The notes under the pieces: generated by a model
Databases searched by the model: none
Told to the model about the DNA's origin: nothing
The model's input: the letters and a program-made list of their open reading frames with translations, nothing else
From: Thalassospira alkalitolerans
GTDB taxonomy: Bacteria; Pseudomonadota; Alphaproteobacteria; Rhodospirillales; Thalassospiraceae
Length of the DNA stretch: 64,000 nt
Reading direction: 5' to 3'
NCBI RefSeq assembly: GCF_002115745.1
Contig: NZ_JFKB01000001.1
Location: 186,001-250,000 of the forward strand
Part shown: positions 16,862-26,135 of the stretch, piece by piece
Layout of the letters: each line of letters opens with the position of its first letter
Position numbering within the stretch: position 1 is the stretch's first letter
Position numbers and translations under genes: made by a program

Positions 16862-17860
16862 TTAAGATTTGTGGACATAGTCGAATGACTGAGCCTTCAA
16901 CACGTCCAAATTCTGGTCAACCCAGGAAATACACTGATCAAGACCAACATCCAAATTGATGCTATCTTTCCAGCCCAGCTCGGAGCGAATCTTTGAACTA
17001 TCTAGCAAATAGGCAGCGTCCTTACCTAAACGGTCTCCAACGACTTCGACACAATCCTCGAATCGCAAGTCCATTTTCCGACAAATACGCTCAACGAGTT
17101 CCCTAATAGTTACGACCTCGTTAGTAGAAATGTGATAGGTTTCTCCAACTCGCCCTCCATCCATCAAACTCCAAGTCGCCGACGATACATCATCCATATG
17201 AATGAACGAACGACACGACAATCCACCTCCATGAAGCTGTAACCTTTTGCCAAGGCGGAAGTAGAGTATGGCTCGCGGAATAATACGATAAAGCTGCTGA
17301 CCTGGACCATATACATTTGCAGCACGTGTCGAAATAGCAGGAAAACCATATGCTTCAACAAAAGTTTTTAAACTCATATCAGCCGCTGCCCGCGAAACCG
17401 CATATGGCGTACTCGGATTAAATGGTGTCTCTTCGTCGATGAAACCATCTGTACTGCCATATACCTCAGGCGTTGTAACGTGCACGTAGCGATCAATAAA
17501 ATCACACCAACGCAGTTTATTGTGCAGCATTACAGTTGATACAGCATTTGTCCTAAACCAGTCTTCTGGACGCTCCCAACTTTGCCCCACCATACTTTGC
17601 GCCGCAAAGTTTACAATCAAGGACGGCTTGTCACGATTAACCACCTTCATTATTTCATCTTGGTGATGGTTAATATCATAGGGATAAAATTTAAATCTCT
17701 CGTCTTTTCCCATCCAGCGATATGGCAGGAAAACTCTATTAGGTTCGTCAGAACGACTCATTCCAATCACGTGAGCGCCCTGCTTTAGGGCATAGGAAGA
17801 AAAACACGCTCCCGAAAAGGAGTTGCTGCCAATCACAAGAACTTTTTTCTCAAAAGACAT
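16862..17860 (-). CDS. Extended SDR, nucleotide-sugar 4,6-dehydratase-like
   Basis: This 332-residue SDR has the Rossmann motif VLVIGSNSFSGACFSSYAL (GxxxFxG in place of GxxGxxG). The active-site strand is HVTTPEVYGS and the catalytic block is PYAVSRAAADMSLKTF. The overall pattern resembles GDP-mannose and dTDP-glucose 4,6-dehydratases. Two positions are unusual: the canonical YxxxK reads YAVSR, with arginine for lysine, and the dehydratase aspartate of TDE is proline. Both Y and E are kept. It may catalyse a different oxidation or epimerisation than a true dehydratase. It lies within the heptose-like unit next to the GmhA-like gene. Confidence 0.8.
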   Translation of the reverse strand: MSFEKKVLVIGSNSFSGACFSSYALKQGAHVIGMSRSDEPNRVFLPYRWMGKDERFKFYPYDINHHQDEIMKVVNRDKPSLIVNFAAQSMVGQSWERPEDWFRTNAVSTVMLHNKLRWCDFIDRYVHVTTPEVYGSTDGFIDEETPFNPSTPYAVSRAAADMSLKTFVEAYGFPAISTRAANVYGPGQQLYRIIPRAILYFRLGKRLQLHGGGLSCRSFIHMDDVSSATWSLMDGGRVGETYHISTNEVVTIRELVERICRKMDLRFEDCVEVVGDRLGKDAAYLLDSSKIRSELGWKDSINLDVGLDQCISWVDQNLDVLKAQSFDYVHKS

Positions 17861-17883
17861 AACGAACTTTCTCGATCTACTCT

Positions 17884-18501
17884 TTAATCACGCAAAAGTG
17901 GGGGTCGAACTGCAAACACATCTTCACGGTTCTGATACATCCACTGCATCACCATGTGGCCAACAATCATCTGTAAATCCTCGCTAACCTGCATATCATC
18001 TATTGCGAAATGAATTGGGACATCGGCAAGGTCTTTAGCTTTACCACCTGAGAAGCCAAGAATTGCAAAAGAAGTAAGGCCAAGTGTCTTTGCTGTCTTA
18101 AGAGCCTCAATGATGTTTGGGGAATTTCCACTTCCTGAAAGTGCGATCAGCACATCACCGTGTTGCGCATGAACGGCCAAAGGATAAGAAAACACATGCT
18201 CATACCCTTCATCATTTGCCAGACAAGTTATTACTGAACCATTTGCAGGCAATGCCTGAACATTCAAACCAGAGCCAAATATTTTCGAAACCCCGTAAAC
18301 GAAATCATTAGCAAGATGCACAGCATTCCCAGCACTACCGCCGTTACCACACAAAAACACACGGCGCCCAGACTTCCAGCATTCTAGAAGACTGTCACCA
18401 AGAGTTTCAATTGCAGGCCAATTGGCACACTCAAGACTTGTATGCAACCGGTGGACATAGCTTTGGCCGAGAGAAGTCACAGATGGAAATACGTTCCGCA
18501 T
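17884..18501 (-). CDS. gmhA: Phosphoheptose isomerase-like SIS-domain protein (GmhA family)
   Basis: This SIS-domain sugar-phosphate isomerase has the GmhA motifs VFLCGNGGSAGNAVHLANDF, PANGSVITCLANDEGYEHVF and DVLIALSGSGNSPNIIEAL. GmhA converts sedoheptulose 7-phosphate to D-glycero-D-manno-heptose 7-phosphate in the cytoplasm. The ATG at 18501 overlaps the upstream stop (TGATG) with AAAGGTGG before it. A longer frame from 18528 would bury that ribosome site in coding sequence, so 18501 is chosen (205 residues). With the transketolase pair and the kinase fusion it supplies the core of a heptose pathway. A sister SIS activity (for example DiaA-like) is unlikely here. Confidence 0.85.
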   Translation of the reverse strand: MRNVFPSVTSLGQSYVHRLHTSLECANWPAIETLGDSLLECWKSGRRVFLCGNGGSAGNAVHLANDFVYGVSKIFGSGLNVQALPANGSVITCLANDEGYEHVFSYPLAVHAQHGDVLIALSGSGNSPNIIEALKTAKTLGLTSFAILGFSGGKAKDLADVPIHFAIDDMQVSEDLQMIVGHMVMQWMYQNREDVFAVRPPLLRD

Positions 18502-19439
18502 CACACTACCACCTTTTGCTGCATCCATTTTAAATTATGAAAATGTGGTTCATTTTTAAGGGTACCTCGCTGATAGGCAGCAATGATCTCGGTAATTGCG
18601 TCACCGACTTTCTTTTTCGGCTTAAAGCCCGCCTCAATCAATTTGTCTGAATTGATACGATAAGATCGAGGATCATTTGATTCTGTAATTTTGATTTTTG
18701 CCGGAATTTTTGACACAACCATCTCAGCAATATCAAGAATTGTTAAGTTTTCAAAACCGGCATTGAAAACGCCAGTCACCTCTGCATTATTCAATAAAAA
18801 GATATACAGATCGGTTATATCATCTATGTGAATATTCGGCCGAGTCTGTTGACCACCAAAGACCGTAATTTCACCAGATATAATTGCCTGCATCGTCAAC
18901 ATATTTACAGATACATCAAGACGCATTCGGTCTGACAACCCGCAAACCGTTGCAGGGCGAACAATCTGAACGACCATATCATCGGCATACGACAATATAA
19001 CCCGTTCTGCCACCATCTTCGTCTTGTTATATTCCGAAATTGGCTCCAAACTTAAATCTTCAGTAACTAGATCTTCATCCTTAACACCGTATACACTACC
19101 CGAAGACGCATAGATAAATCGCTTGACACCTTCCCTCTTCGCCTTATCAGCCAGCTGCATTGTAGCAAGGGCGCTTACTTCCCAAGTTAATTTTGGATCA
19201 AGGTCACCGCATGGATCGTTAGCAATTGATGCCAAATGAATAATGGCATCAACTCCAGACAAATCTATCTCATTGGTGTTACGAACATCTATCTTACGTA
19301 TCTCGAGGTTTCGATGATCCGGTAGAAAATTACCAAACCACATTATATCTATGGCGATAACTTTGTGCCCTAATTCGAGTAACTTCGGCACTAAAACGGT
19401 GCCTTTGTATCCACAAGCACCGGTTACAAGTATCTTCAT
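18501..19439 (-). CDS. Extended SDR nucleotide-sugar epimerase/reductase
   Basis: This 312-residue SDR has the canonical MKILVTGACGYKGTVLVPKL nucleotide motif, the active-site serines in FIYASSGSVYGV, and YNKTK as YxxxK. TRPNIHIDDITDLYIFLL is the usual substrate-side block. It resembles UDP-glucose 4-epimerase-like enzymes that act on nucleotide sugars. It is the first gene of the downstream unit, with AAGGA six bases before its ATG and a candidate promoter at 19500-19528. Its stop overlaps the gmhA-like start. The exact substrate cannot be read from sequence. Confidence 0.85.
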   Translation of the reverse strand: MKILVTGACGYKGTVLVPKLLELGHKVIAIDIMWFGNFLPDHRNLEIRKIDVRNTNEIDLSGVDAIIHLASIANDPCGDLDPKLTWEVSALATMQLADKAKREGVKRFIYASSGSVYGVKDEDLVTEDLSLEPISEYNKTKMVAERVILSYADDMVVQIVRPATVCGLSDRMRLDVSVNMLTMQAIISGEITVFGGQQTRPNIHIDDITDLYIFLLNNAEVTGVFNAGFENLTILDIAEMVVSKIPAKIKITESNDPRSYRINSDKLIEAGFKPKKKVGDAITEIIAAYQRGTLKNEPHFHNLKWMQQKVVV

Positions 19440-19499
19440 TAGAAATCCTTTCAGGGCGATTCATCACTATAGAAATTATCAAAGGGCACTCATCTTACT

Positions 19500-19528
19500 C
19501 TATAATCAGATCGCAATATTTGTAACAA
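19500..19528 (-). promoter_or_regulatory. Candidate sigma-70-type promoter of the heptose-like unit
   Basis: On the minus strand, TTGTTA (19528-19523) and TTATAG (19505-19500) are separated by exactly 17 bases. They lie about 60 bases upstream of the SDR start at 19439, inside a 286-base AT-rich gap (19440-19725) that separates the two island units. The remainder of the gap shows no gene. Confidence 0.5.
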
Positions 19529-19725
19529 CTTACTCGCCAATCTAATTTACGGCAGATCCCGGCGAAAGTAACTTAACAAGAAATAATTGAGGCCATTTAT
19601 TCAGGATAAAATATCAACTCAAACCTGTGATATACTTAACCTATTAAAATAGAATATAGAATTATCTTTTTTGCGATTTAAATGAACCTGCAATAATTTT
19701 ACAATTAACATTCAAAATAAAAATA

Positions 19726-20478
19726 TTATACTTCACTCGCATGTAAACTCAAAATATCATCAACATCTCCCAACTTAATCTGCTGTCCACTTCGCATCAG
19801 CAACGCTTTATTACAAAATTTCTTTATGATTTCAGTATTATGAGATGCAATTACAAGAACCCGTGCGTTTGACATAAGATCCGCCATGCGTTTCTCAGAT
19901 TTCTTTATAAACTTGGCATCACCGGTACCAAAAACCTCGTCTACAAGTAATATATCCGGAGTAAACGCCGTCGCTAGCGAAAAAGCCAAACGCGTTGCCA
20001 TCCCGGCTGAATAAGTACGAACTGGCATATGTATAAATTCGTGCAATTCCGCAAATTCAACAATCTCATCCGTAATATCGTTGATATTTCTCTTTTGCAT
20101 TCCGCGGAGATAACTTGCCAGATATATGTTCTCCAGCCCGGTGGCATCACCATCCATCCCAAGCCCAATATCGAAAAGCGTTGTCACAATTCCATTCCGC
20201 AATACCCCCCCTTGCGTAGGGGCATAAATACCTGCAAGCAACTTAAGTAATGTTGTCTTGCCCGCCCCATTTGAACCGACGAGGCCCAATCGGTCACCAC
20301 CATATAATGAAAGATTTATATCTCTCAATGCTTCAACAGCGCCTTTTCCTGCACTGTTTACTCCTATGCGCGAACCAAGCGCTACATTCCTAATCGCATT
20401 TCGAAAAGAACGGCTCTCTGCGCTGTAAAGGGGAAACTTAAGATTTACGTTTTTTACCTGTAGAACTGCTTCTGCCAT
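19726..20478 (-). CDS. Polysaccharide ABC exporter, ATP-binding subunit (Wzt/KpsT type)
   Basis: This 250-residue ATPase has Walker A GLVGSNGAGKTTLLKLLAGI, the family signature YSAGMATRLAFSLAT, and Walker B DILLVDEVFGTGDAKF. It ends soon after VLVIASHNTEIIKKFCNKAL. The extra C-terminal carbohydrate-binding domain of O-antigen Wzt proteins is absent, so export should not depend on terminal-residue recognition. It powers transport of an undecaprenyl- or lipid-linked polymer across the inner membrane with the permease encoded 6 bases upstream. It is the last gene of the upstream island unit. Confidence 0.9.
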   Translation of the reverse strand: MAEAVLQVKNVNLKFPLYSAESRSFRNAIRNVALGSRIGVNSAGKGAVEALRDINLSLYGGDRLGLVGSNGAGKTTLLKLLAGIYAPTQGGVLRNGIVTTLFDIGLGMDGDATGLENIYLASYLRGMQKRNINDITDEIVEFAELHEFIHMPVRTYSAGMATRLAFSLATAFTPDILLVDEVFGTGDAKFIKKSEKRMADLMSNARVLVIASHNTEIIKKFCNKALLMRSGQQIKLGDVDDILSLHASEV

Positions 20479-20484
20479 GACAAT

Positions 20485-21333
20485 TTAGACCCAAAGAACG
20501 AGTGTATAACGGTAGCGGCGATACAAAATAAACGCTAATAGAGAAAAGAATGCAGCCATTACTCCCACGGCAATCAATGATTCCTCCCCTGGTGCATGAC
20601 CAAGAAGTGGTGCTCGGAGGACTTCTACATAATGCGTTAGCGGATTCATTTTCGCATAAACCCCGTATTCTCCAAGCATTTCCGGCTTCCACATAACCGG
20701 CGTTACCATCATAGCCGGCGTCATTAAGGCCCCTATTGCAGGCGACAAATCACGAAAACGAGCAGCCATCATACCTACAATAACGGAAACACTAAGGGCT
20801 GTAACAAGCGTCATAAATAAACCAAGAACAAAATAAGGGATAGATTCAACTGTCGGCCATGTTCCAGTGGCAACTGCCACACATACCCAGAACGGTAAAT
20901 AGTGTAAAAACAACCACAACCCACGCATAACAAACCGCAGAGCATAAATGATTGGTGGTGCAGGAAGGCTCTTAATCAAACCCGAGAATTCACCAGTAAA
21001 CATATCACATGACTGAAGAATGTACCCCGAAATTAACTGCCATACCAACATTCCCGAAATCATATAAGGAACATATTCCCTCCACGACACGCCAAAAATA
21101 ACACTCCAAGCCAAGGCCATGCCACTTAACGCAATTCCAATGCCAAAAACCAGCCAAAGTGGCCCCAATGCTGCTCGTCTATACTTTGTGCGAATATCAT
21201 TAAGACTTAAATATATCCAGACAGGCCAAGCTCTAAAAGCACCAAATATCTCTCCCGAAGCCGATGTTGCTCTTTGGAGATAATTGCTATTAAAAACATT
21301 CTTTTGAATTGAATTCGAAGACTTTTCTCTCAT
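20485..21333 (-). CDS. Polysaccharide ABC exporter, permease subunit (Wzm type)
   Basis: This 282-residue ABC-2-type permease has about six membrane segments, after the amphipathic entry DIRTKYRRAALGPLWLVFGI that is typical of Wzm/KpsM/RfbA proteins. Later blocks include GMLVWQLISGYILQS and PVMWKPEMLGEYGVYAKMNP followed by LTHYVEVLRAPLLG. It forms the inner-membrane channel with the adjacent ATPase. No Wzx flippase or Wzy polymerase is seen in the island, so export should follow the ABC route. Confidence 0.9.
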   Translation of the reverse strand: MREKSSNSIQKNVFNSNYLQRATSASGEIFGAFRAWPVWIYLSLNDIRTKYRRAALGPLWLVFGIGIALSGMALAWSVIFGVSWREYVPYMISGMLVWQLISGYILQSCDMFTGEFSGLIKSLPAPPIIYALRFVMRGLWLFLHYLPFWVCVAVATGTWPTVESIPYFVLGLFMTLVTALSVSVIVGMMAARFRDLSPAIGALMTPAMMVTPVMWKPEMLGEYGVYAKMNPLTHYVEVLRAPLLGHAPGEESLIAVGVMAAFFSLLAFILYRRYRYTLVLWV

Positions 21334-21411
21334 CAGATGAGTTCCATAATTCTCGAAATTTGTATTTTCCCAAAAGGAAAACTAAAATATAAGAATAATC
21401 CGAAAAAACAG

Positions 21412-23262
21412 TTACCGGTTTTTATTCGAAGGTTCAATCGCTGTATAAAGAGCACTTGTGCAGCCTACCCTAGCTCTCCCCCCTAACCCCATCAATAAAA
21501 GCATATGCACAATAATTCTTTCCATAAAAAGAAAAGAAATCAATACAACAGCAAAGGGTAAGATTATATATTTCGCAGTATTAGGAAGTAACCTAAACAT
21601 CAATCTGATATAATCAAACTTCTTATTTACAATCGATCTAATAATACTTCCGTTAAAATATATTTTCTGCCCGGAATGATCTCTTAACTGCGTTGCCAAC
21701 CCGAAGACACTACGAATTAACTCATTGTACCCATCATTGTCGTAATTGACTTTATTAAAAATAGACACATCCTGTATATTTATACGATATTCTATTCTAT
21801 CTAAATTTGACAATAATGCACAAATATCACCTGACGTACAATTAACGAAAAATATATGCATCCCCTCACCAGAAAGGCTCCCTACATTGCAAATACTCTC
21901 CACCAATGACAGAGAACTCATATCAATCCAATTCACTCCTTGATCATCTAAAATCCTCTTCAATAATTCATCTTCAGTACCAATAATTGCCACATTATTA
22001 GAACCTTTTTCCTTCTTACAAGATCTTATCCACTTTTTAAAATTATAATAATCAATCCAGTCCCTTCTTAAAAAGGAACCTCTTTTTTTTTCTCTACAAA
22101 ATATTTTTCGTATATTAATCATAAAATTATAGTATTTATACTTCTTCATATCAAAATCAGCATTTACTTCGCTAGGAAGTGAAGAATCTCCCCTATTAGA
22201 TTTCCAATTTATAACTCCCTTCACCCAATACATATGGAAACAATGGTTAATGGGCGAAGTCATCAAATGCTCAATTGATTGAACAATATCTTTCGCTTCT
22301 CTGGCAACAATAGTTGCTTCTTCTGTAATATCTTCACTATGAAAAATTATGTCATACTGCGAAACATCCCTATGCTCCTTAGTAGTCCAATTAGAAAGCT
22401 CCGATGCGATATCTTTTATATTTAATTTATTTGGAATAACAAAATCTAACTCTTGTTTAAAACCTTGAAGCTCCATCATAAAAAATTGATCGGAATCGGC
22501 TAATATTTCAACTTTAGCGTTCGGGACCAATTCTGGAATAAAGCCATAATCACAATATGAATTTACACCACTAATCTCCTTTTCCGGCTTAATCATCATC
22601 ATAAATATTAGATAGTGCCGAGCTAAAATCGAATTTCTATCTATCTTCCAATACAATTGATTGTGAGTTTTGCAGTTGAACCCTGTATTAAAATTAATAA
22701 ATTTACCAACAACCGTTGGATGAAGGTTGCGTAAAGATATTCGAACCAACTGCCGCGGAGAAAAAGACAATTTCATTTCTCCGGTTTTTTTATGTGAATT
22801 TATTTCTTCAACTACATTCTCGGAAACCACCCTTAGTGAAGGCGCAACAATACAGGTGTGTCCTTGCTGAATTTTCGTAAGAATCGTTGAGAATGAATTA
22901 TCCGCATATACAAAGTCTGCATTCATAAAGATAAAATGCGTATCCGTTTGCAGTATTCCACTGTCTGCAATTCCACGTGCATAAGCAAGAGTCAACGTTA
23001 CTCCGTACATTCGCCCTGGAACAAGGTCATCAATAAATATGAACCTGACAGGGCAAGTACGCTCAATTTCAGAGAAGACTTCACTCTCTTGGAATACTTT
23101 CACACTTTCCCGTGTCGTCAGCACCAAGAATTCTAAATCTGCCCCTTGCGTTAATGCCGGAAGATTTCCCGATGCCAGAACTGTCGGTGCCGAAAGAGAA
23201 AGGAATTCATCAATATATTTTTGACCCCAAACAGACAGAAGACACTTAATTCTCAAAGTCAT
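21412..23262 (-). CDS. Large unknown protein, GT-A-like N-terminus and C-terminal membrane hairpin
   Basis: I cannot name this 616-residue protein. The N-terminal third looks like a GT-A glycosyltransferase: a strand FLVLTTRES, a region THFIFMNADFVYADNSFSTI that could be a DxD-type metal site, and IVAPSLRVVSENVV. A middle stretch is rich in charged residues. Close to the C-terminus lies a hydrophobic pair (about 545-580, YIILPFAVVLISFLFME, then VHMLLLMGLGG) that would anchor it in the inner membrane. It sits between the permease gene and a methyltransferase gene, and the base composition is very AT-rich. A membrane-bound glycosyltransferase is the best guess. Confidence 0.6.
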   Translation of the reverse strand: MTLRIKCLLSVWGQKYIDEFLSLSAPTVLASGNLPALTQGADLEFLVLTTRESVKVFQESEVFSEIERTCPVRFIFIDDLVPGRMYGVTLTLAYARGIADSGILQTDTHFIFMNADFVYADNSFSTILTKIQQGHTCIVAPSLRVVSENVVEEINSHKKTGEMKLSFSPRQLVRISLRNLHPTVVGKFINFNTGFNCKTHNQLYWKIDRNSILARHYLIFMMMIKPEKEISGVNSYCDYGFIPELVPNAKVEILADSDQFFMMELQGFKQELDFVIPNKLNIKDIASELSNWTTKEHRDVSQYDIIFHSEDITEEATIVAREAKDIVQSIEHLMTSPINHCFHMYWVKGVINWKSNRGDSSLPSEVNADFDMKKYKYYNFMINIRKIFCREKKRGSFLRRDWIDYYNFKKWIRSCKKEKGSNNVAIIGTEDELLKRILDDQGVNWIDMSSLSLVESICNVGSLSGEGMHIFFVNCTSGDICALLSNLDRIEYRINIQDVSIFNKVNYDNDGYNELIRSVFGLATQLRDHSGQKIYFNGSIIRSIVNKKFDYIRLMFRLLPNTAKYIILPFAVVLISFLFMERIIVHMLLLMGLGGRARVGCTSALYTAIEPSNKNR

Positions 23263-23276
23263 TTCGACGTTGCCTT

Positions 23277-23951
23277 CTATAAGCGTCTATTGGCACAAAC
23301 TGCGAACAAATAATGAGCCATTTTATGAAAACCTGTATGAACAACTTCGTCATTCATGCTGAAAATAAAAACGTTATGAAAGTACTCTTCCATTAAAGAT
23401 TTTAATTGTGGAGCCGATTTACAGTTAACATGGCCAATTTTCGATTGGCTAGACGCATGCTCTTGGCTTTCAAGAGAAGGTAATCCAATAATGGCAACAC
23501 CATTATCGACCAAGGACGCAAAAGCATTTTGTAAAAAAATATGTTCATCATTTTTTGCAATATGTTCCAACACATCAAGAGAATAGAGTGCGTCGAAATC
23601 ACCTTTGACAGGACCATCAAGCATATCATGAACATGCACATCAAATCCCCATGAGGGATGCATATGCTCTTTGATATCATCAATAAAGATGGGATCAAAA
23701 TCAATCGCCGTGAGTTTTTTCACTTCGGCCTGAACGATCCGAGTTCCAAAAGCATCACCACAACCTATTTCGAGAACATGGTCGCGACCCGAAAGCATTT
23801 TAGAAGCGAATTTGTATCGCGAAAGACGAAACACCAGATGCTTAGGGTCCCCTATCCAACTTTCGCTACTCCTTAAGCCCAGACGCTCAAACCCATACTC
23901 CTCAGCACTTTCGATACATACCTGATACTGCGGCTCTTTAGAGTTTTTCAT
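23277..23951 (-). CDS. Class I SAM-dependent methyltransferase
   Basis: This 224-residue methyltransferase has motif I HVLEIGCGDAFGTRIVQAEV, an acidic motif II LTAIDFDPIFIDDIKE, the block DFDALYSLDVLEHIAK, and VAIIGLPSLESQEHAS. The fold is that of sugar- and lipid-modifying enzymes of the UbiG/Methyltransf_11 group. It lies 14 bases upstream of the large GT-like gene in the exporter unit. The substrate is unknown; a cap or decoration of the exported glycan is plausible. Confidence 0.8.
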   Translation of the reverse strand: MKNSKEPQYQVCIESAEEYGFERLGLRSSESWIGDPKHLVFRLSRYKFASKMLSGRDHVLEIGCGDAFGTRIVQAEVKKLTAIDFDPIFIDDIKEHMHPSWGFDVHVHDMLDGPVKGDFDALYSLDVLEHIAKNDEHIFLQNAFASLVDNGVAIIGLPSLESQEHASSQSKIGHVNCKSAPQLKSLMEEYFHNVFIFSMNDEVVHTGFHKMAHYLFAVCANRRL

Positions 23952-23974
23952 TTAAGACCTCTTAGTAATTTCGT

Positions 23975-25240
23975 TTACAAAGTTTCAGTCGAATCAAGAC
24001 TAACAACGCTGATATTAGGGCATAAGACAATAAACTTACCCCCTTCTTCAAGATATCGACGATTATTAGCAATTATTTTCTGTGCGTGCACCCAAGCTAA
24101 AATCACAGTATAGTCGGGCATCTTGACATATAGATCACTAGTCGGAAGTATTTTGATCCCGTCTCCAGATGAATAGAGGCCTATTTTTTGCGGATGATCA
24201 TCAACAATATATTCAATGACATCAGTCAGTCCCATTTGCGAAATCAAAGTTGGTCCGCTTCGGGCCGCACCATATCCAGCAACAGAAGCTCCTTGAGCCT
24301 TTAATCTCTCGACAAAAGCCTCCATTTGAGCCTTTTGGTATTTAACCCTCTCTGCAAAATCATAGAGGGTTTGGACTTTATCGAGCTGTCTATTTTCCTC
24401 AATCTGCAACAATTTCCCAACAGTACCATCAATAGAATACTTGCCACCTTTATGCTGCACCACACCAATCAGAGAACCATGCTGGATTTGAGAGCGCGAT
24501 ACAGAAATCAGTTCCATTCCATGCCTTTCCATAAATCCAACCATCGGCTTAACCGAATGATGACTAATATGCTCATGGAAGATAGTAGCAATAATATTTT
24601 TATCTAAAATATCTAAAAGGTATTGAGCTTCAAAAACAAATATACCTTCATCTGAAAGAAGTTCTTTTATTGAATCAACCATACCTCCCAGATCGTCAGC
24701 ATGAGCAAATACATTAAATGCACATATAATATCTGCTTTACCATGATCTAATTTAATTTTTCTAGCAAGATCTAACGACATCAATTCAGGTAAAGTAGGT
24801 ATTCCGGATTCTGTCGCCTGCCGTGCAACTTCTATCGCGGGATCAATACCAAGAACGTTAAAGCCACTATCTTTAAATGCACGAAGCAAAGACCCATCAT
24901 TACTTCCAATATCGATAACGAGAGAACCTTTGGCTGGATGATACTTCTCAAGGAGCATATCGCGAATATCCGCAAAGTGCTCAAGCATACCGTTTGCCAT
25001 ACTTGAAAAGTATGAGTAATTATCCCATAAACTTTTTGAATCAACTACATCTAGCTGCTGCACATGACCACATTCAACGCACATAAAAAGGTCAATTGGA
25101 TACCGTTCTGCATCCTTGCCAGAAGCCCGATTTGAGCAATAGTTTTCAGAAAGAGGGATAGGCTTAAGCTCAAGAACGCAAATCACATTTGATGAGTCAC
25201 ATAGTCGGCAAGTTTTTCGATGTGTTACCTTGGCGGTCAT
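23975..25240 (-). CDS. Sugar C-methyltransferase (zinc-ribbon N-terminus, NovU/TylC3 type)
   Basis: This 421-residue enzyme has three parts. The first is a four-cysteine zinc site (CRLCDSSN plus CVECGHVQQL). The second is a SAM-binding domain with LVIDIGSNDGSLLRAFKDSG and the catalytic-type block FHEHISHHSVKPM. The third is a C-terminal domain with GASVAGYGAARSGPTLISQM. This is the layout of C-3 methyltransferases that make branched deoxysugars from NDP-4-keto-hexoses. The frame opens at 25267, but ATG at 25240 has AAGAGAAAG before it and avoids overlap with the upstream gene. Its neighbours, an RmlD-like reductase and a WbuC cupin, support a branched-sugar role. Confidence 0.85.
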   Translation of the reverse strand: MTAKVTHRKTCRLCDSSNVICVLELKPIPLSENYCSNRASGKDAERYPIDLFMCVECGHVQQLDVVDSKSLWDNYSYFSSMANGMLEHFADIRDMLLEKYHPAKGSLVIDIGSNDGSLLRAFKDSGFNVLGIDPAIEVARQATESGIPTLPELMSLDLARKIKLDHGKADIICAFNVFAHADDLGGMVDSIKELLSDEGIFVFEAQYLLDILDKNIIATIFHEHISHHSVKPMVGFMERHGMELISVSRSQIQHGSLIGVVQHKGGKYSIDGTVGKLLQIEENRQLDKVQTLYDFAERVKYQKAQMEAFVERLKAQGASVAGYGAARSGPTLISQMGLTDVIEYIVDDHPQKIGLYSSGDGIKILPTSDLYVKMPDYTVILAWVHAQKIIANNRRYLEEGGKFIVLCPNISVVSLDSTETL

Positions 25241-25250
25241 GATCTTTCTC

Positions 25251-26126
25251 TTAGAAAATATCGTCAATTACACTGGATAAAGACTGCGGTTGAATACCGC
25301 AAAGTTTCGTAGTGCGATCCATTCCAATCCCACTATACCTTGGCTTAAATGCGATATGAACCCCCTTCTCTGTTGCTGTAGTGGACTCAATAAGACTTCG
25401 AGAAATTCCTATTTTCTCAGCAAGAGCATATGCGAGATCAACATAGGAAACATTTTCAGAACCTGATAAATGAAAGTTACCGCTAATTCTCTTTTCCCCC
25501 AATTTTACCAGCGCATTACTCACAAAATGTGGAGACATAGGAGCAAAAATAAGATCAGAAAATGGCGTTACTATGTTGCCATTTCTCCAGCTCGCGATCC
25601 AACTTGGCAACGGGGGCGTTGTAGCATCAAGAATCTTGGTCAGCCGAACAACATTGTAGCATTCTGCATAACCGGCCTCATTAGCCATTGCTGCAATAGC
25701 GACTTCTGATTGTGACTTTTGCTTGGCATAGGCTATACCAGGAGAATGACGAGCATATTCACTTGGCCAACTTTGATCTCCCCCGAAAACAGAATTAGTT
25801 GATATGTAAACAACAAACACCCCTTGCTCAATTAAAGATAATACTGCACGAGGTATTAATTCAACATTTATTCTATACGCATTCGGATCTACTTCACATC
25901 TGTTATAGTCTGTAGCTGCCGCAACAACAAAAGCACAACAAATACTTTTGGGAACCGCAAACGTGGCCTCATATTCAAAATCAAATACTATACGATCTGG
26001 TCCGGCTGTATCCACTCGTCGAGTTGTTGAAAGGGCTTTTAATCCTTTTGATTTCAAAGTATCAAAAACATACCCCCCAACCAAACTGTCACCACCCACT
26101 ACAAGGTACTGCGCACTATCAGACAT
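25251..26126 (-). CDS. RmlD-like sugar-nucleotide reductase (SDR)
   Basis: This 291-residue SDR has an N-terminal YLVVGGDSLVGGYVFDTLKS nucleotide motif. The mid-protein resembles dTDP-4-dehydrorhamnose reductase: VVAAATDYNRCEVDPNAYRI, then YISTNSVFGGD, with YAKQK as YxxxK. RmlD-type enzymes reduce the 4-keto group of NDP-deoxysugars. The neighbouring C-methyltransferase makes an NDP-4-keto branched sugar, so this reductase could finish that sugar. It ends 10 bases before the C-methyltransferase start. Confidence 0.78.
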   Translation of the reverse strand: MSDSAQYLVVGGDSLVGGYVFDTLKSKGLKALSTTRRVDTAGPDRIVFDFEYEATFAVPKSICCAFVVAAATDYNRCEVDPNAYRINVELIPRAVLSLIEQGVFVVYISTNSVFGGDQSWPSEYARHSPGIAYAKQKSQSEVAIAAMANEAGYAECYNVVRLTKILDATTPPLPSWIASWRNGNIVTPFSDLIFAPMSPHFVSNALVKLGEKRISGNFHLSGSENVSYVDLAYALAEKIGISRSLIESTTATEKGVHIAFKPRYSGIGMDRTTKLCGIQPQSLSSVIDDIF

Positions 26127-26135
26127 ATCGTCTAT

